This document shows, piece by piece, positions 63,732-64,000 of a DNA stretch of 64,000 nucleotides. Both the position numbers and the translations under genes were made by a program. A model generated the notes under the pieces. The model made no database searches, had not been told where the DNA came from, and saw only the letters and a list, made by a program, of their open reading frames with translations. The stretch's first letter is position 1. The number at the start of each line of letters is the position of its first letter. This DNA is from Bradyrhizobium canariense (GTDB taxonomy: Bacteria > Pseudomonadota > Alphaproteobacteria > Rhizobiales > Xanthobacteraceae): positions 7,653,001 to 7,717,000 of the forward strand of contig NZ_LT629750.1 in the NCBI RefSeq assembly GCF_900105125.1, read 5' to 3'.

Positions 63732-63872
63732 ATGAAACTACGGCTGGGGTTTAGCATCGCGCTGGTCGTGGTTCTCTTCGGCCTCTGGCTCGCTTTTGCG
63801 AAGCCAAGCTGCCTCGAGGGATATTCTCCTTCGCTCGACCGGAGCTTCAAGTGGAGGTGCGTCGCGCAGTGA
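63732..63872 (+). CDS. 46-aa membrane peptide
   Basis: The ATG at 63732 has AGGAGG six bases upstream. The sequence is a basic start, one membrane helix (GFSIALVVVLFGLWLAFA) and a tail with two cysteines, KPSCLEGYSPSLDRSFKWRC. The helix could also be an uncleaved signal. The function is unknown. The frame is open further upstream (63660) but the ribosome site fixes this start. Confidence 0.7.
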   Translation: MKLRLGFSIALVVVLFGLWLAFAKPSCLEGYSPSLDRSFKWRCVAQ

Positions 63873-63885
63873 CCGTTTCGCGGCG

Positions 63886-64000
63886 CTAATGATCGAACCC
63901 CACCTTGATGAAGAACATCAGCATGACCGCGCCGGCGCCGGCGAAGATGGCGCTGAAGATCAGCGGCGCGATGTCGCCGGTTGGCGGTCGTCTCGCCAGC
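63886..64000 (-). CDS. C-terminal end of a small membrane protein (partial)
   Basis: The minus strand reads LARRPPTGDIAPLIFSAIFA, then GAGAVMLMFFIKVGFDH and TAG at 63886-63888. One transmembrane helix ends the protein. The start lies outside the window, so the family cannot be named. Confidence 0.6.
   Translation of the reverse strand, partial: LARRPPTGDIAPLIFSAIFAGAGAVMLMFFIKVGFDH

Overview
The window looks like chromosome of an alphaproteobacterium of the Nitrobacteraceae, most likely Bradyrhizobium or a close relative. This is inferred from the high GC, a GcrA-type regulator, many paralogous RND pumps and MFS carriers, a BA14K-like secreted protein and a characteristic palindromic intergenic repeat at 17747-17863. 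No database search was run. No rRNA, tRNA, CRISPR array or insertion sequence was seen.

Layout. 1-138 is the end of a damaged membrane-protein gene. 308-7186 carries msrA, an acetolactate-synthase-like ThDP enzyme and a two-gene RND pump. 7207-11601 is a leftward catabolic block: Rieske protein, 127-aa protein, amidohydrolase, MFS carrier, then a LysR regulator. 11864-24397 is a mixed metabolic stretch with two alpha/beta hydrolases, MFS carriers, class I aldolase, an exported amidohydrolase, a DUF4105 protein, a glycosyltransferase and an amidase. 24576-27204 is an NMT1/SsuA-type ABC importer. 27533-31614 holds an HtrA-type protease, a glycine-rich secreted protein, HU, an MFS remnant and an enolase-superfamily dehydratase.

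31648-45121 is an efflux region: a solitary RND permease, two small secreted proteins, an outer-membrane factor, two tandem RND permeases (MdtB/MdtC type) and their adaptor. 45448-48637 is a tightly coupled type III polyketide synthase, isoprenylcysteine-methyltransferase-like and MFS operon. It is divergent from a leuC-leuD-leuB paralogue set (48942-52125) that ends in a truncated Tat-signal ORF. 52297-57834 holds a DUF4239 membrane protein, a quinone oxidoreductase, a secreted protein, a TPR protein and a homoserine-dehydrogenase-like SAF-domain protein.

57910-63020 is the most unusual part. A leftward, relatively AT-rich module encodes a 91-aa protein, a proteasome-like N-terminal-nucleophile hydrolase, a possible micro-ORF, a two-TM coiled-coil protein and an ImmA/IrrE-type metallopeptidase. 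It lies beside an S24 (LexA/CI-like) repressor and a rightward GcrA / DUF1376 / DUF6456-like cluster of prophage character. Five copies of a 15-bp near-palindrome, TTCSGA-N3-TCRGAA, sit in the two intergenic regions that flank the repressor. They suggest one regulator controls both the protease module and the GcrA operon. The window closes with tspO, a 46-aa membrane peptide and a partial membrane protein.
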